From NCBI GenBank assembly GCA_021647345.1, contig JAKIUX010000011.1:1-11871 (forward strand): a stretch of DNA of 11,871 nucleotides, given 5' to 3'. Position numbers and translations under genes: made by a program. The notes beneath the pieces are model-generated. The model ran no database searches and was not told the origin of the DNA. It saw nothing but the letters and a program-made list of their open reading frames with translations. This DNA is from Hydrogenimonas sp. (GTDB taxonomy: Bacteria > Campylobacterota > Campylobacteria > Campylobacterales > Hydrogenimonadaceae). Position 1 is the first letter of the stretch. The number at the start of each line of letters is the position of its first letter. Positions 1 to 8,219 of the stretch are shown here, in pieces.

Positions 1-64
1 CATATGCAAAGACTCTATTTTGTCGATCTATAATCGGTTGTCTGGCTATGTAGAAAGAATCCAT
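1..64 (-). CDS. EAL/HDOD-type signalling protein, N-terminus only
   Basis: The minus strand opens with ATG at 64 and runs off the left edge after 21 codons, reading MDSFYIARQPIIDRQNRVFAY. The pattern ARQPI-DR-(4)-FAYEL is the usual opening of the YuxH-type family, which joins a (often degenerate) EAL domain to an HDOD domain and acts in cyclic-di-GMP or stress-linked signalling. A purine-rich stretch (AAAGAGA) lies about 5 bases upstream of the ATG and could serve as ribosome binding site. The gene begins 31 bases after the aspB stop on the same strand, so it may be the tail of the same transcript. Only the family signature is visible. The EAL catalytic residues and the HDOD domain lie outside the window, so activity cannot be judged. 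Confidence 0.7.
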   Translation of the reverse strand, partial: MDSFYIARQPIIDRQNRVFAY

Positions 65-95
65 GTTTTCTCTTTCTTTTTCAGATTTTTTCAAA

Positions 96-1268
96 CTACT
101 CCCGATAAGATCGGACAAAATCGGAAATTCGTTCAATTCCGTCTCTTATTGTCTTTATGTCTGTAGCGAAGCTGAAGCGAAAGTAGCCGTCACTGCCAAA
201 CCCGGCACCCGGTACTAAGGCGACCTGGGCACGCTCAAGAAGCGCTTTTGCAAACTTCATAGAGTCAGGCTCAATAGATTTATGATTAACAAAAAGATAG
301 AAGGCTCCTTGAGGTTTTATGACTGAGAGACCATCTATCTCGTTAAATAGTCTCGAAGCCTCTTCACACCTCTTCTCAAATGCTCTTCTCATCATCTCTA
401 TATCTTCGTCGGCACTTCCGTCGAGACCTTTGATAGATGCTATCTGCGTTATGGAGCAAATGTTTGATGTACTCTGGCTCTGGAGCTTTTTCATCGCTTT
501 GACAAGATCTCTGTCGGCAGCCGCACAGTAGCCGAAGCGCCATCCTGTCATCGCTACAGATTTGCTTAAACCGTTTATCGTGACGGTTCTGTTGAACATA
601 TCTTCGCTTATCGAAGCGGCAGCCGTGAATATAGTTCCGTCGTAGACCAGTTTTTCGTACATCTCGTCACTCGCAACGATAATATCGCTGCCTTTGAGAA
701 CTTCTCCCAAAGCTTCAAGCTCCTCTTTCGAGTAGACCGCACCTGTCGGGTTAGATGGGGATGTCAATATCAACATCCTTGTCTTTTCGGTTATAGCGTT
801 TTCAAGCTGCTCTGGAGTAATCTTAAAGCCGCTCTCGTCATCGGTATCTATTACTACGGGAATACCGCCGGAGTATTTGATGAGCTCCGGGTAGGTAACC
901 CAGTACGGTGCAGGCACTATCACCTCATCACCGGGATTTATCGTAGCTTGAAAAAGATTGAAAAGCGACTGTTTGGCGCCGTTGCTGGCTATAACCTGAT
1001 CTGAAGAGTACTCAAGGCCGTTGTCGCGCTTGAGTTTGGCGACTATGGCCTCTTTCAGTTCGGGAATACCATCTACAGGGGTATACTTCGTAAAACCTTT
1101 TTCGATAGCATCTATAGCCGCATCTTTTATGACTCGAGGAGTGTCAAAATCTGGCTCCCCTGCTGAAAAACCGAGAATATCTTTGCCATCTCTCTTTAGC
1201 TGCTGAGCAAGAGCTGTAATGGCCATTGTGAGTGATTCGGAGAGTGTCTGAATTCTATCTGAAAGCAT
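96..1268 (-). CDS. aspB: Aspartate aminotransferase, class I fold (AspB/AspC)
   Basis: This is a 390-residue PLP-dependent fold-type I aminotransferase that most likely moves the amino group between aspartate/oxaloacetate and glutamate/2-oxoglutarate in the cytoplasm. Visible signatures are SAGEPDFDTP (35-44), NPTG (173-176), SDEMYEKLVYDG (200-211) with the PLP-contacting Asp201, and the Schiff-base motif NGLSKSVAMTGWRFGY with Lys236. FRFSFA near the C-terminus carries the substrate-carboxylate Arg. Length and motifs fit the class Ib enzymes called AspB in Campylobacter and Bacillus, sometimes annotated aspC. The ATG at 1268 has AAGG about 7 bases upstream. It follows cysE by 63 bases, the widest gap in the cluster, and ends in TAG. 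Related class I enzymes act on other amino acids, and some accept prephenate, so exact substrate range is inferred. Confidence 0.93.
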   Translation of the reverse strand: MLSDRIQTLSESLTMAITALAQQLKRDGKDILGFSAGEPDFDTPRVIKDAAIDAIEKGFTKYTPVDGIPELKEAIVAKLKRDNGLEYSSDQVIASNGAKQSLFNLFQATINPGDEVIVPAPYWVTYPELIKYSGGIPVVIDTDDESGFKITPEQLENAITEKTRMLILTSPSNPTGAVYSKEELEALGEVLKGSDIIVASDEMYEKLVYDGTIFTAAASISEDMFNRTVTINGLSKSVAMTGWRFGYCAAADRDLVKAMKKLQSQSTSNICSITQIASIKGLDGSADEDIEMMRRAFEKRCEEASRLFNEIDGLSVIKPQGAFYLFVNHKSIEPDSMKFAKALLERAQVALVPGAGFGSDGYFRFSFATDIKTIRDGIERISDFVRSYRE

Positions 1269-1331
1269 TTGTAGCCCTTTTTTATCCCCGATTTTACCCT
1301 ATATAGGTTTAAGATTAGTATAATCTTTAAA
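1269..1331 (-). promoter_or_regulatory. cysE-aspB gap: possible internal promoter and small inverted repeats
   Basis: Just after the cysE stop lies an AT-rich inverted repeat, AAGATT (1311-1316) and AATCTT (1322-1327), with a 5-base loop. On the minus strand TATACT (complement of 1317-1322) resembles a -10 box, so aspB may have its own start of transcription. A perfect 10-bp palindrome CCTATATAGG sits at 1298-1307 in the putative leader. The hairpin has no U-run and is a weak terminator candidate. I see no convincing -35 box. Confidence 0.3.
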
Positions 1332-2036
1332 TTAGGACTTTATCGATTTTATGAAAGCCTCATATATCTCATCGAGCTTTTGATCCTCTTCTAGGAGCTC
1401 TTTATGTTCAGGGGCCAAAATATGTTCAATTACAGCTACTCTTTTTAGCAGATACTCAAATAGCTCTTTATCGATATCTGGAAGTTTGTTGTGGCTTAGA
1501 GGGCTCTTGTCTCTACCTCTTGTAATCACCTTGGCAGGTATGCCGATAGCTGTAGATTCTGGAGGAACAGAGCGCACTACAACAGAGTTGGCGCCGATCT
1601 TGGAGTTGGCACCGATTGTTATATTTCCGAGCACTTTGGCGCCGGCACCAATGACCACTCCGCTTTCGACTGTTGGGTGTCTCTTGCCGGGATTGAGCGA
1701 TACGCCGCCGAGAGTTACCCCCTGATATATAGTAACATCGTCACCTATCACGGCTGTCTCTCCTATTACGACACCTATTCCGTGATCGATGAAGACCCTT
1801 CTGCCTATGGTCGCAGCCGGGTGTATATCTATATTTGTAAAGAGCTGGGCTATTCCCATCCACATTCTTGCAAGCAGAGGAAACCCTTTGGTGTGTAGCT
1901 TGTGCGCTACTCTGTAGTTCGCTATCGCCCAGACACCCGGGTAGTTGAAAAAGATCTCCACTCTTGAACGAATAGCGGGATCGCGTTTGTAGATACTGTT
2001 TATATCTTCTATTATGAGGCGTACAAGTGAGGGCAC
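1332..2036 (-). CDS. cysE: Serine O-acetyltransferase
   Basis: This 234-residue enzyme transfers acetyl from acetyl-CoA to L-serine, giving O-acetylserine for cysteine synthesis in the cytoplasm. A helical N-terminal part (1-65) is followed by left-handed beta-helix hexapeptide repeats (about 70-170). The core reads DIHPAA (70-75), [18 protein letters not shown] (83-100) and QGVTLGG (105-111), with Asp84-His85 and His120 at the expected active-site places. A charged helical tail (about 175-234) follows the repeats. The start is GTG at 2036, chosen because AGGAGG ends 6 bases before it and the protein then begins as expected for short EpsC-like forms. It lies 17 bases after the speA stop, and the ribosome binding site fills that gap. 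It ends in TAA. Confidence 0.95.
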   Translation of the reverse strand: MPSLVRLIIEDINSIYKRDPAIRSRVEIFFNYPGVWAIANYRVAHKLHTKGFPLLARMWMGIAQLFTNIDIHPAATIGRRVFIDHGIGVVIGETAVIGDDVTIYQGVTLGGVSLNPGKRHPTVESGVVIGAGAKVLGNITIGANSKIGANSVVVRSVPPESTAIGIPAKVITRGRDKSPLSHNKLPDIDKELFEYLLKRVAVIEHILAPEHKELLEEDQKLDEIYEAFIKSIKS

Positions 2037-2053
2037 GCTATGCCTCCTTTAAA

Positions 2054-3922
2054 TCATTCGTTGAAATTGATCGTTCTAAGATAACCATTTTCGCTTAAGT
2101 AAAGATAAAGCTCCCCCAATATCTCTTTACGCTCCTCCTCCGCTATGGTGGAGGACTCCTCTATATGCTGCCTTATTCTGCGCTCTATCTCTTTTGTATC
2201 GTAGTCGAAATCTTCCAGTACATCGAGAATGTTCTGCGCTTCGACGATATTTTCCACCATAAAATTGCCATCTTCATCGAAGTTTACAGTTGCTTCGGTT
2301 GGGTGGGTGAAGAGGTTGTGGCGCATTCCGAGCACCTCTTGGTAGGCTCCGACTTTGAAAAAGCCTAAAAAATACTCCTCCTTTTCCACATCTACATCGT
2401 GAAGATAGAGCGGATTGTCTATATTGAAGGCTATCTCTCCGTCGCTATCGCAGGTGATATCCCAAAGACTCGCCGAACGGGTAGGGCGTATATTTAGCCT
2501 ATCAAGCGGCATAACCGGAAAACTTTGCCCCAAACCCCAGTAGTCTGGCAGAGATTGAAATAGAGAGAAGTTTACAAGATATCTCTCTTGAACTCTCTCT
2601 AATACATCTTTTATCTCTTGAGAGGGTTTATCTCTAAGAAGCTCTATCGACCTTCGTATTATGAGGTGCACAAGCGTTTCGGTATTGGCTCTATCTGTAA
2701 GGTCTATATAGCCCAGATCGAAAAGGGTAAGGAGTGACTCCATATGATCGAGCGCATCGTGCAGATACTCTCTTGCATTTTTTTCATTTATCGATCGGTA
2801 GAGGTCGTAGAGCTCCTGTACAAGGGGCGGGTTATCTTTTTTTAAAGAGAGACTCTTTTCACTGTACTCTTGGCTGAAGAGCTCCAGAACCGGTGCTATC
2901 AGCACGGCATGGTCGGCGGCTACGAACCTGCCCGACTCTGTAAATATGGTCGGCTCTTTGACTCCTTTTGATGATGAGATCTCTTTAAGCAGATATACAA
3001 CGTCGTTGGTAAACTCTTCAAGCGTGTAGTTTCTGCTTGAGAGGTCATCTTTTTGGCTATACTCAACGGCCAAACCACCCCCTATATTTATAGCCCTTAG
3101 ATTTTTGGCGCCGAGCTTTCTAAGCTCCGCATATATGTTTCCCGCTTCTCTTATCGCTCTTTTAAGAGGGGAGATATTGTTCATCTGCGATCCGATATGA
3201 AAATGGATCATAGAGAGCATATCGGTGAGGTTATGCTTTTTCAGCAACTCCATCGCTTCAAGAAGCTCTGTCGATGTAAGACCGAACTTCGAACTGTAGC
3301 CGCCGCTTTTTGCCCATATGCCGATTCCTCCTGTATGAAGCCTTATGCGAAGGCCTATTTTCGGTATTGGCAAGCCGAGCCGCGAAGCCTCTTTTATGAT
3401 CAACTCAAGCTCGTTTATCCCCTCTATGGTAAGAGTTATGTTGTGCCCCATTTTGGCAGCTAAAAAACCTATGCTTATCATCTCTCTATCTTTGAAGCCG
3501 TTGACTGTTATGGGAGAGCCCGGGTTCGTGTAAGCCATAGCGAGAATGAGCTCCCCTTTGCTTCCGGCCTCAAGGCCGTAATCGAGATCTTTCGTAGCTT
3601 CCATCAAGGGAATTATAAAGCCGGGAAACTGGTTCACCTTCAAAGGGAATACCGCTTTGAACTTTCCGCTATATCCGAACTCTCTTTTGGCACGCTCAAA
3701 GTGCTCAAAAAGAGTCCTTACATTTTTTGCCGCCATGTGCGGAAAGCGCAGAAGCAGAGGTCCTTTGTAGCCGCTCTCTCTTAAGCTTTTGGTTATCGAA
3801 ACCAAAGATGGTTTGCAGCCATGGTTCACCTTGACAACGCCATCTTCTACAACGAAGTTTCTTTCGCCCCATACATTGAGGCCATATAGCTTTGCAGGGT
3901 CACTAAAACTCCTCAATCCCAA
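2054..3922 (-). CDS. speA: Biosynthetic arginine decarboxylase
   Basis: This 622-residue PLP enzyme of the fold-type III (alanine racemase-like barrel) SpeA family decarboxylates arginine to agmatine, the first step to putrescine/spermidine by the agmatine route. Visible motifs are FPLKVNQ with the PLP Lys95, GLEAGSKGEL (116-125), SKFGL (211-215), HIGSQ (242-246), INIGGGLAV (278-286), FTESGR (327-332) and the C-terminal CDSDG with Cys491-Asp492. No ATG or GTG exists near the expected N-terminus. I chose TTG at 3922, with AGAGGAG 7 bases upstream. TTG at 3916, with AGAAGG upstream, is the alternative and gives 620 residues. The gene starts inside the end of hisS (20-nt overlap). It ends in TGA, 17 bases before cysE. 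Confidence 0.94.
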   Translation of the reverse strand: MGLRSFSDPAKLYGLNVWGERNFVVEDGVVKVNHGCKPSLVSITKSLRESGYKGPLLLRFPHMAAKNVRTLFEHFERAKREFGYSGKFKAVFPLKVNQFPGFIIPLMEATKDLDYGLEAGSKGELILAMAYTNPGSPITVNGFKDREMISIGFLAAKMGHNITLTIEGINELELIIKEASRLGLPIPKIGLRIRLHTGGIGIWAKSGGYSSKFGLTSTELLEAMELLKKHNLTDMLSMIHFHIGSQMNNISPLKRAIREAGNIYAELRKLGAKNLRAINIGGGLAVEYSQKDDLSSRNYTLEEFTNDVVYLLKEISSSKGVKEPTIFTESGRFVAADHAVLIAPVLELFSQEYSEKSLSLKKDNPPLVQELYDLYRSINEKNAREYLHDALDHMESLLTLFDLGYIDLTDRANTETLVHLIIRRSIELLRDKPSQEIKDVLERVQERYLVNFSLFQSLPDYWGLGQSFPVMPLDRLNIRPTRSASLWDITCDSDGEIAFNIDNPLYLHDVDVEKEEYFLGFFKVGAYQEVLGMRHNLFTHPTEATVNFDEDGNFMVENIVEAQNILDVLEDFDYDTKEIERRIRQHIEESSTIAEEERKEILGELYLYLSENGYLRTINFNE

Positions 3923-5114
3923 CCCTTCTCTCCTCTTTGGTTTGAAGATCTTTTAGCCATATTTGCGAGTTTTTGAGTTCATCTTCCCCTATAACTGCAC
4001 AAAATCTTGCTCCCACTCTGTCAGCAGCTTTGAGGTGGGCTTTCAAGGAGCGCTTGGAATACTCTACGTAGACTCTCTCTGTCGCTCTTTTTCTGTGTGC
4101 AATCTTTAAAATCTTATCTATAGCTTCCTCTTCCATCACTCCAAGATATATCCCTTCTCTCTCGCTTTCTGGAAGCTTTACCAGCTCCATTATGCGTTCT
4201 ATTCCAAGAGCAAAGCCTATAGCCGGAGTCGGCTTTCCGCCGAGAAACTCCACAAGTCTGTCGTAGCGCCCCCCTCCGGCTATAGCGTTTTGGGCTCCCA
4301 CTTCCCCGCTTACAAATTCGAAAGCCGTTTTTGTGTAGTAGTCAAGACCCCTGACCAGTTTAGAGTCGAGCTCATATTTAATTGAGTGGGAAGTTAGAAG
4401 AGACTGGAGTCTTTTAAAGTCGCTGTCGCAGGCTTTGCAAAGGTTTTCTACTATCACAGGAGAGTTCTGCAGCATTGCTTGGCACTCCTGTACCTTGCAG
4501 TCGAGGACCCTTATAGGGTTCGTCTCGGTGCGTCTTTGACAATCTTCGCAAAGGCCGTCTCTAATGTCGTTTAGATGGGTGATCAGACTCTCTTTGTAGT
4601 CGGGCATGCATTCGGGGCATCCAAGAGAATTTATCTTTATAGTGTAATCTATGCCGAGAGTATCAAATATATCTTTTATCATAAGAATGATAGTGAAATC
4701 TTCATATACGCTCTCTAAACCGAAACTTTCGCATCCAAACTGGTGAAACTCTCTTAAACGCCCTTTTTGCGGCCTCTCGTAACGAAACATCGGACCGTGG
4801 TAGTAGAATCGGTGTACACCGCCTTTTCTATCCATCTTGTTCTGGATGAAAGCTCTTACAGCACCTGCAGTGCCCTCCGGTCTTAAGCAGACGTCGTGGC
4901 CTCCCTTGTCGATGAACTGGTACATCTCCTTACCGACAATATCGCTGCTCTCTCCCACACTTCGTTTAAAAAGCGCTGTCTCTTCAAGAAGCGGTGTCTC
5001 TATATATCGGTAGCCGTAACGCCGGGCAATCTTGGAAGCTGTGTCGATTATGTAGACGAATCGTTCACTTTCCGGTGAGAATATATCTTTCATTCCTCGA
5101 AGTGCTTGTATCAT
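3903..5114 (-). CDS. hisS: Histidyl-tRNA synthetase
   Basis: This 403-residue class II aminoacyl-tRNA synthetase charges tRNA-His. It shows motif 1 around ETPLLEETALFKRSVGE (39-55), LRPEGTA (78-84), motif 2 with FRYERPQKGRLREFHQFG (110-127), the histidine signature RGLDYY (255-260), GGGRYD (280-285) and motif 3 AIGFALGIERI (298-308). An anticodon-binding domain follows (about 320-403). The insert with CPEC and CEDC pairs (166-192) is normal for bacterial forms of this type. I chose ATG at 5114: it overlaps the tmk stop as ATGA, has AAGGA 9 bases upstream, and gives the family's usual beginning MIQALRGMKD. A TTG at 5123 would add three residues. The end overlaps the start of speA. Confidence 0.95.
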   Translation of the reverse strand: MIQALRGMKDIFSPESERFVYIIDTASKIARRYGYRYIETPLLEETALFKRSVGESSDIVGKEMYQFIDKGGHDVCLRPEGTAGAVRAFIQNKMDRKGGVHRFYYHGPMFRYERPQKGRLREFHQFGCESFGLESVYEDFTIILMIKDIFDTLGIDYTIKINSLGCPECMPDYKESLITHLNDIRDGLCEDCQRRTETNPIRVLDCKVQECQAMLQNSPVIVENLCKACDSDFKRLQSLLTSHSIKYELDSKLVRGLDYYTKTAFEFVSGEVGAQNAIAGGGRYDRLVEFLGGKPTPAIGFALGIERIMELVKLPESEREGIYLGVMEEEAIDKILKIAHRKRATERVYVEYSKRSLKAHLKAADRVGARFCAVIGEDELKNSQIWLKDLQTKEERRVGIEEF

Positions 5115-5695
5115 TTTTGGCAATCCTTGATATATCTATATATTTTTTCGTTGATCTCTTCTATCGGTTCGGCTGCATCTATCAAGATATGGTCTATCTG
5201 CAGAAGGTCTACGATCTCCTCCATAGTTTTTTGTACGCGCATCATATAGTCAATCCCTCTAAGCTCGATAGCGTCAGTGCTCTTTTTACCCATTCTCTCT
5301 CGCAGATCTCTCTTATTGATATGAAAAAGAATGATACGATCTGGGAAAATATTGGAAGTTGCAAACCTATTTAGCTGTAAAAGGGTGTCTATCTCAATTT
5401 TTTCGTGCACATGAGCATATGCTATACCGGAGATAAAGGAGCGGTCGCTGAGAATCATCCTGTGCAGATTTGGCCGAACTACCTTTTCTGTATGTTCCGC
5501 CCGGTCAGCCAAAAAGAGAAGAACTTCGCTTCTTGGGGTAGCTCCGCCATCTTCAAGAAGTATCTCTCTAAGTCTCTCTCCAAGTGCGGTACCGCCCGGC
5601 TCTTTGGTGACGACAACATTGTCAAATCTTTCGCTCAACAGCTCTATCTGTGTACTTTTGCCAACCGTGTCGACACCCTCGAAGGCTATATACAT
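5111..5695 (-). CDS. tmk: Thymidylate kinase
   Basis: This 194-residue P-loop kinase phosphorylates dTMP to dTDP with ATP for DNA synthesis. The Walker A motif is GVDTVGKS (7-14), followed by KEPGGTALGERLRE (31-44) and the DRS motif (84-86) in LSDRSFISGIAYAH. I chose ATG at 5695 because it yields the family start MYIAFEGVD and overlaps the end of coaD by 10 bases. An in-frame start further up at 5749 would add 18 residues that lie within coaD and match nothing in the family. The ribosome binding site (AAGAG, about 11 bases upstream) is weak, which suits translational coupling to coaD. The TGA overlaps the hisS ATG in ATGA. Confidence 0.94.
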   Translation of the reverse strand: MYIAFEGVDTVGKSTQIELLSERFDNVVVTKEPGGTALGERLREILLEDGGATPRSEVLLFLADRAEHTEKVVRPNLHRMILSDRSFISGIAYAHVHEKIEIDTLLQLNRFATSNIFPDRIILFHINKRDLRERMGKKSTDAIELRGIDYMMRVQKTMEEIVDLLQIDHILIDAAEPIEEINEKIYRYIKDCQK

Positions 5696-6180
5696 TTTAT
5701 GGACTCTTCTATTATATCGTTTACTTTCGGAGGAAGCAGATGGGCGCAAGAGGCGTCATGTTTTAGAATCGCTCTGACCACTGAAGAGCTTATAAAGGCG
5801 TTTTCGAGACTCGGCATAAGGTATACTGTCTCTATTTCAGGCGCCAATGATGAGTTGGCGTACCCCATCTGAAGCTCATACTCGAAGTCGCTGACCGCTC
5901 TTAGCCCTCGTATGATGATTTTAGCATCACGTTCGCGGCAGAACTCAACCAGAAGGTTGGAAAAACCTGCGACCGTAACGTTTTCAAGCTCTTCACAAGC
6001 GGCTTCAGCCATTATGAGGCGCTGTTTGTGAGAAAACATAGGCCCCTTTTCGCTTGACTTAGCCACAGCTACAACTATCTCGTCGAATAGATCGGCGGCT
6101 CGCTTTATGATATCAAGATGTCCATTTGTTATGGGGTCGAATGTTCCCGGGTATATAACCCTTTTTGAGCGCTCTTTCAT
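5686..6180 (-). CDS. coaD: Phosphopantetheine adenylyltransferase
   Basis: This 164-residue nucleotidyltransferase makes dephospho-CoA from 4'-phosphopantetheine and ATP, the fourth step of CoA synthesis. It begins with the family hallmark YPGTFDPITNGH, in which TNGH (18-21) is the T/HxGH ATP-binding motif. IIRGLRAVSDFEYE (89-101) and the ISSS-VVR segment (130-136) that replaces KMSKS are also present. I chose ATG at 6180, which overlaps the ubiX stop in ATGA. A GTG at 6198 in the same frame would add six residues inside ubiX. It ends in TAG and overlaps tmk by 10 bases. Length and motifs match the family closely. Confidence 0.95.
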   Translation of the reverse strand: MKERSKRVIYPGTFDPITNGHLDIIKRAADLFDEIVVAVAKSSEKGPMFSHKQRLIMAEAACEELENVTVAGFSNLLVEFCRERDAKIIIRGLRAVSDFEYELQMGYANSSLAPEIETVYLMPSLENAFISSSVVRAILKHDASCAHLLPPKVNDIIEESIKCI

Positions 6181-6704
6181 AACTCTTCGATTCTCCACCT
6201 TTTATATAGAGAGTGCTCTATGCCCAGCAGATCGAACCATTTTCCTATAATAAAACTCTCCATCTCCTCTATGTTTGAGTGGTCGCTGTAGTAGCCAATT
6301 ACAGGGGGTGCTATGATAACTCCAAGACGTGACAGTTTTAGCATATTCTCAAGTGCAATGGCACTTAAAGGCATCTCTCTGGGGGCGAGTAGTAGCGTAC
6401 GCCTCTCTTTTATTATGACGGCTGCGGTTCTTGTCGTTAGATTGTCTGCTATGCCGCAGGCAATTTTTGCAAGGGTGTTCATACTGCAAGGAACTATGGC
6501 CATAGCGTCGGTAGGAAAAGAGCCTGAAGCCATCGGAGCAGCAATATCTTCATCGCTGTAGGCACTTTTTGACTCCTCTTTGAGTACTCTTCTCGCATTT
6601 TGTGAGAGTATAAGGTATCTGGTTACGCTTTCGGGCAGCTTTTGAACGAACTTCAGCCCCAGCTCGACACCGCTCGCACCGGTCGCAGCAACTACAAGTC
6701 TCAT
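6177..6704 (-). CDS. ubiX: Flavin prenyltransferase UbiX
   Basis: This 175-residue flavoprotein of the UbiX/Pad1 family attaches a dimethylallyl group to FMN, giving the prenyl-FMN cofactor used by UbiD-type decarboxylases. It shows the N-terminal flavin motif ATGASG (7-12), VPCSMNTLAKIACGIADN (71-88), the ERRTLLLAPREMPLS segment (100-114) with the conserved Arg/Glu cluster, and APPVIGYY (132-139). No UbiD partner is in the window. In Campylobacterota, which make menaquinone by the futalosine pathway, a UbiD-like step is the probable client, but that is inference. The ATG at 6704 overlaps the flgA TGA in ATGA, and its own TGA overlaps the coaD ATG in the same way. It is slightly shorter than the E. 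coli protein. Confidence 0.92.
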   Translation of the reverse strand: MRLVVAATGASGVELGLKFVQKLPESVTRYLILSQNARRVLKEESKSAYSDEDIAAPMASGSFPTDAMAIVPCSMNTLAKIACGIADNLTTRTAAVIIKERRTLLLAPREMPLSAIALENMLKLSRLGVIIAPPVIGYYSDHSNIEEMESFIIGKWFDLLGIEHSLYKRWRIEEL

Positions 6705-7597
6705 CTTAGTTCCACCAATCCTCTCTCGACAACCTCACCTCTTAAAACCTTTCCGTCATCCCTTTTTAGAGTAATTATATCACCTATATCACCGCTTTTA
6801 AGCGCTGTAGCATCAAGCTCAATAGTGACTGTTCCCTCTTTATAGATACATTTGACTCTGCTCATCTTCAAAACGGCTGGAAGAGGTCTTGAGTTTGCTT
6901 GGGTAAGCACATCGTCGGTTGCGATATTCAGCTTTGCGATATATCTGCCCTCTACCTCTCCAGTAATCGGAGGAGTGTAAAAGCCCTTAAAAGGGATATG
7001 TTCTACGCTAACCGCATTAGGAGCGATTATTTTATCTTTTTTTATTTGATGATTCGCTTTATAGACTTTTATGTAGCCATCTACATAGTAGCGGAAGTAG
7101 TATCTTCTCTTATCGCACTTGACGGTGAAGGTGCCACTCTCTTTTTTGAGGAGCTTTTGAGGTACTCTGACACTGCAAGTTGGTTTGTATGTGAAGTTTT
7201 GCATAGCTGAACCGGTTGGCTCGACTTTGATAGACTCAATTTTTAGAGTCGGGTACATCTCTTCGTATCTTTTTCGCAGAATCGCTTCTAGTGCCGGAAA
7301 GCTCTTTTGCGACATCAGCTCGAAGAGAATCATACTGCTTTTTGGCTTTTTGCAAATATATCCGATCTCTTTAAGTTTCGCGGCCATCTTAAAGGCCGGA
7401 ATGCTCCATCTGCTTCTATCACCTCTTAATTTTATCACTGTAGTATCGGAGTCTGAAATGCCGAGAGTTTTCAATGTTACTAAATTTGATTCTACTTTAT
7501 ATCTGCTCTTTAGTTCTATAGTCTCGGCAGCGTTGAGGCTGCTTACGAAGATATAGAGTAGAAGCAAAAGAGTTAGCGCGTAGCGAAGCGGGTTCAA
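6701..7597 (-). CDS. flgA: Flagellar P-ring assembly chaperone FlgA
   Basis: This is a secreted 298-residue protein resembling FlgA, the periplasmic helper for P-ring (FlgI) assembly around the flagellar rod. It has a good Sec signal peptide: MNPLRYA, a run of leucines, then [10 protein letters not shown] with likely cleavage after Ala23. A poorly conserved middle follows. From about residue 176 the SAF/FlgA region is recognisable, ending with [30 protein letters not shown]. The frame stays open upstream through both tRNA genes, so that extension is spurious. No ATG or GTG occurs between the tRNAs and the signal peptide. TTG at 7597 is the best start I can find, but it has no clear ribosome binding site. 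The TGA overlaps the ubiX ATG. Function is fairly sure; the start is not. Confidence 0.82.
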   Translation of the reverse strand: MNPLRYALTLLLLLYIFVSSLNAAETIELKSRYKVESNLVTLKTLGISDSDTTVIKLRGDRSRWSIPAFKMAAKLKEIGYICKKPKSSMILFELMSQKSFPALEAILRKRYEEMYPTLKIESIKVEPTGSAMQNFTYKPTCSVRVPQKLLKKESGTFTVKCDKRRYYFRYYVDGYIKVYKANHQIKKDKIIAPNAVSVEHIPFKGFYTPPITGEVEGRYIAKLNIATDDVLTQANSRPLPAVLKMSRVKCIYKEGTVTIELDATALKSGDIGDIITLKRDDGKVLRGEVVERGLVELR

Positions 7598-7650
7598 GAG
7601 TTTGCAATAGAGTAAAAGATTGGAAATAGATTTGTGAGATGATATGAAGA

Positions 7651-7725
<75 letters not shown>

Positions 7726-7734
7726 GAAATAGGG

Positions 7735-7821
7735 TGGTACCGAGGGCCGGACTCGAACCGGCACGGGCTAACGCCCACCAGATTTTGAGTCTGGCGTGTC
7801 TACCAGTTTCACCACCCCGGC
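7735..7821 (-). tRNA. tRNA-Leu (anticodon CAA)
   Basis: This is an 87-nt class II tRNA with encoded CCA. The acceptor GCCGGGG pairs with CCTCGGT, including G-U pairs at 1-72 and 5-68. The anticodon stem is CCAGA/TCTGG with loop CTCAAAA, giving CAA at 7785-7787 (complement), which reads UUG. A variable arm GGGC-GTTA-GCCC and a T arm GCCGG-TTCGAGT-CCGGC complete it. It precedes tRNA-Gly in transcription order. Confidence 0.96.
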
Positions 7822-7850
7822 ATGTGCGCTGCTTATGATTCACAGGCGGA

Positions 7851-7858
7851 ATTGTATA
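7851..7858 (-). promoter_or_regulatory. Possible -10 element of the tRNA-Leu/tRNA-Gly unit
   Basis: On the minus strand TATACAAT ends 29 bases before the tRNA-Leu 5' end, which would give a leader of roughly 20 bases. No clear -35 box is seen at the right distance. It lies just after the hup terminator-like hairpin, where a new transcript would be expected. Confidence 0.45.
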
Positions 7859-7872
7859 GGCAAGGGGCTTAA

Positions 7873-7899
7873 ATACCGGTTAAAAGCTCTAACCGGTAT
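7873..7899 (-). terminator. Hairpin after hup, likely terminator
   Basis: A perfect 10-bp inverted repeat, ATACCGGTTA (7873-7882) and TAACCGGTAT (7890-7899), with a 7-base loop lies 13 bases after the hup stop. In the hup direction only three U residues follow (TATTTAAG), so it is a weak intrinsic terminator. Its place between hup and the tRNAs supports that role. Confidence 0.6.
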
Positions 7900-7912
7900 C
7901 GAAAAATAGGAG

Positions 7913-8188
7913 TTATTTCGCAACTGCTTCTTTGAGCTGCTTGCCGACTTTGAATTTGACTGCACGTGTGGCAGGTACGTCGACGACACGGTCTGTGCCG
8001 GGAACTTTCGCTTTTCTTGCTGCTCGCTCAGCAGTAGTGAAGGTACCGAAACCAATGAAACTTACACTCTTGCCTTTGGCGAGAGCTTCTGTGATAGTAT
8101 CAAGTGCTGCGTTGATTACAGCTTCGGTGTCTTTTTTAGACAATCCGGCTTTTTCAGCAACTGCTTGAACAAACTCTGCTTTTTTCAT
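7913..8188 (-). CDS. hup: HU-family DNA-binding protein
   Basis: This 91-residue histone-like protein binds and bends DNA as a dimer in the nucleoid. The helical N-terminal half (MKKAEFVQAVAEKAGLSKKD) is followed by the family signature GFGTFTTAERAARKAKVPGT (46-65). The beta-arm keeps its proline (Pro63) within KVPGT where many HU proteins have RNPQT. The end VKFKVGKQLKEAVAK is typical. The ATG at 8188 has AAGGA 8 bases upstream. It has its own promoter and is divergent from flgL. It ends in TAA ahead of a hairpin. Whether it is the only HU-type protein in the genome cannot be told. Confidence 0.96.
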   Translation of the reverse strand: MKKAEFVQAVAEKAGLSKKDTEAVINAALDTITEALAKGKSVSFIGFGTFTTAERAARKAKVPGTDRVVDVPATRAVKFKVGKQLKEAVAK

Positions 8189-8219
8189 ATGGCTATCCTT
8201 AGATGAGATTTACACGCTC

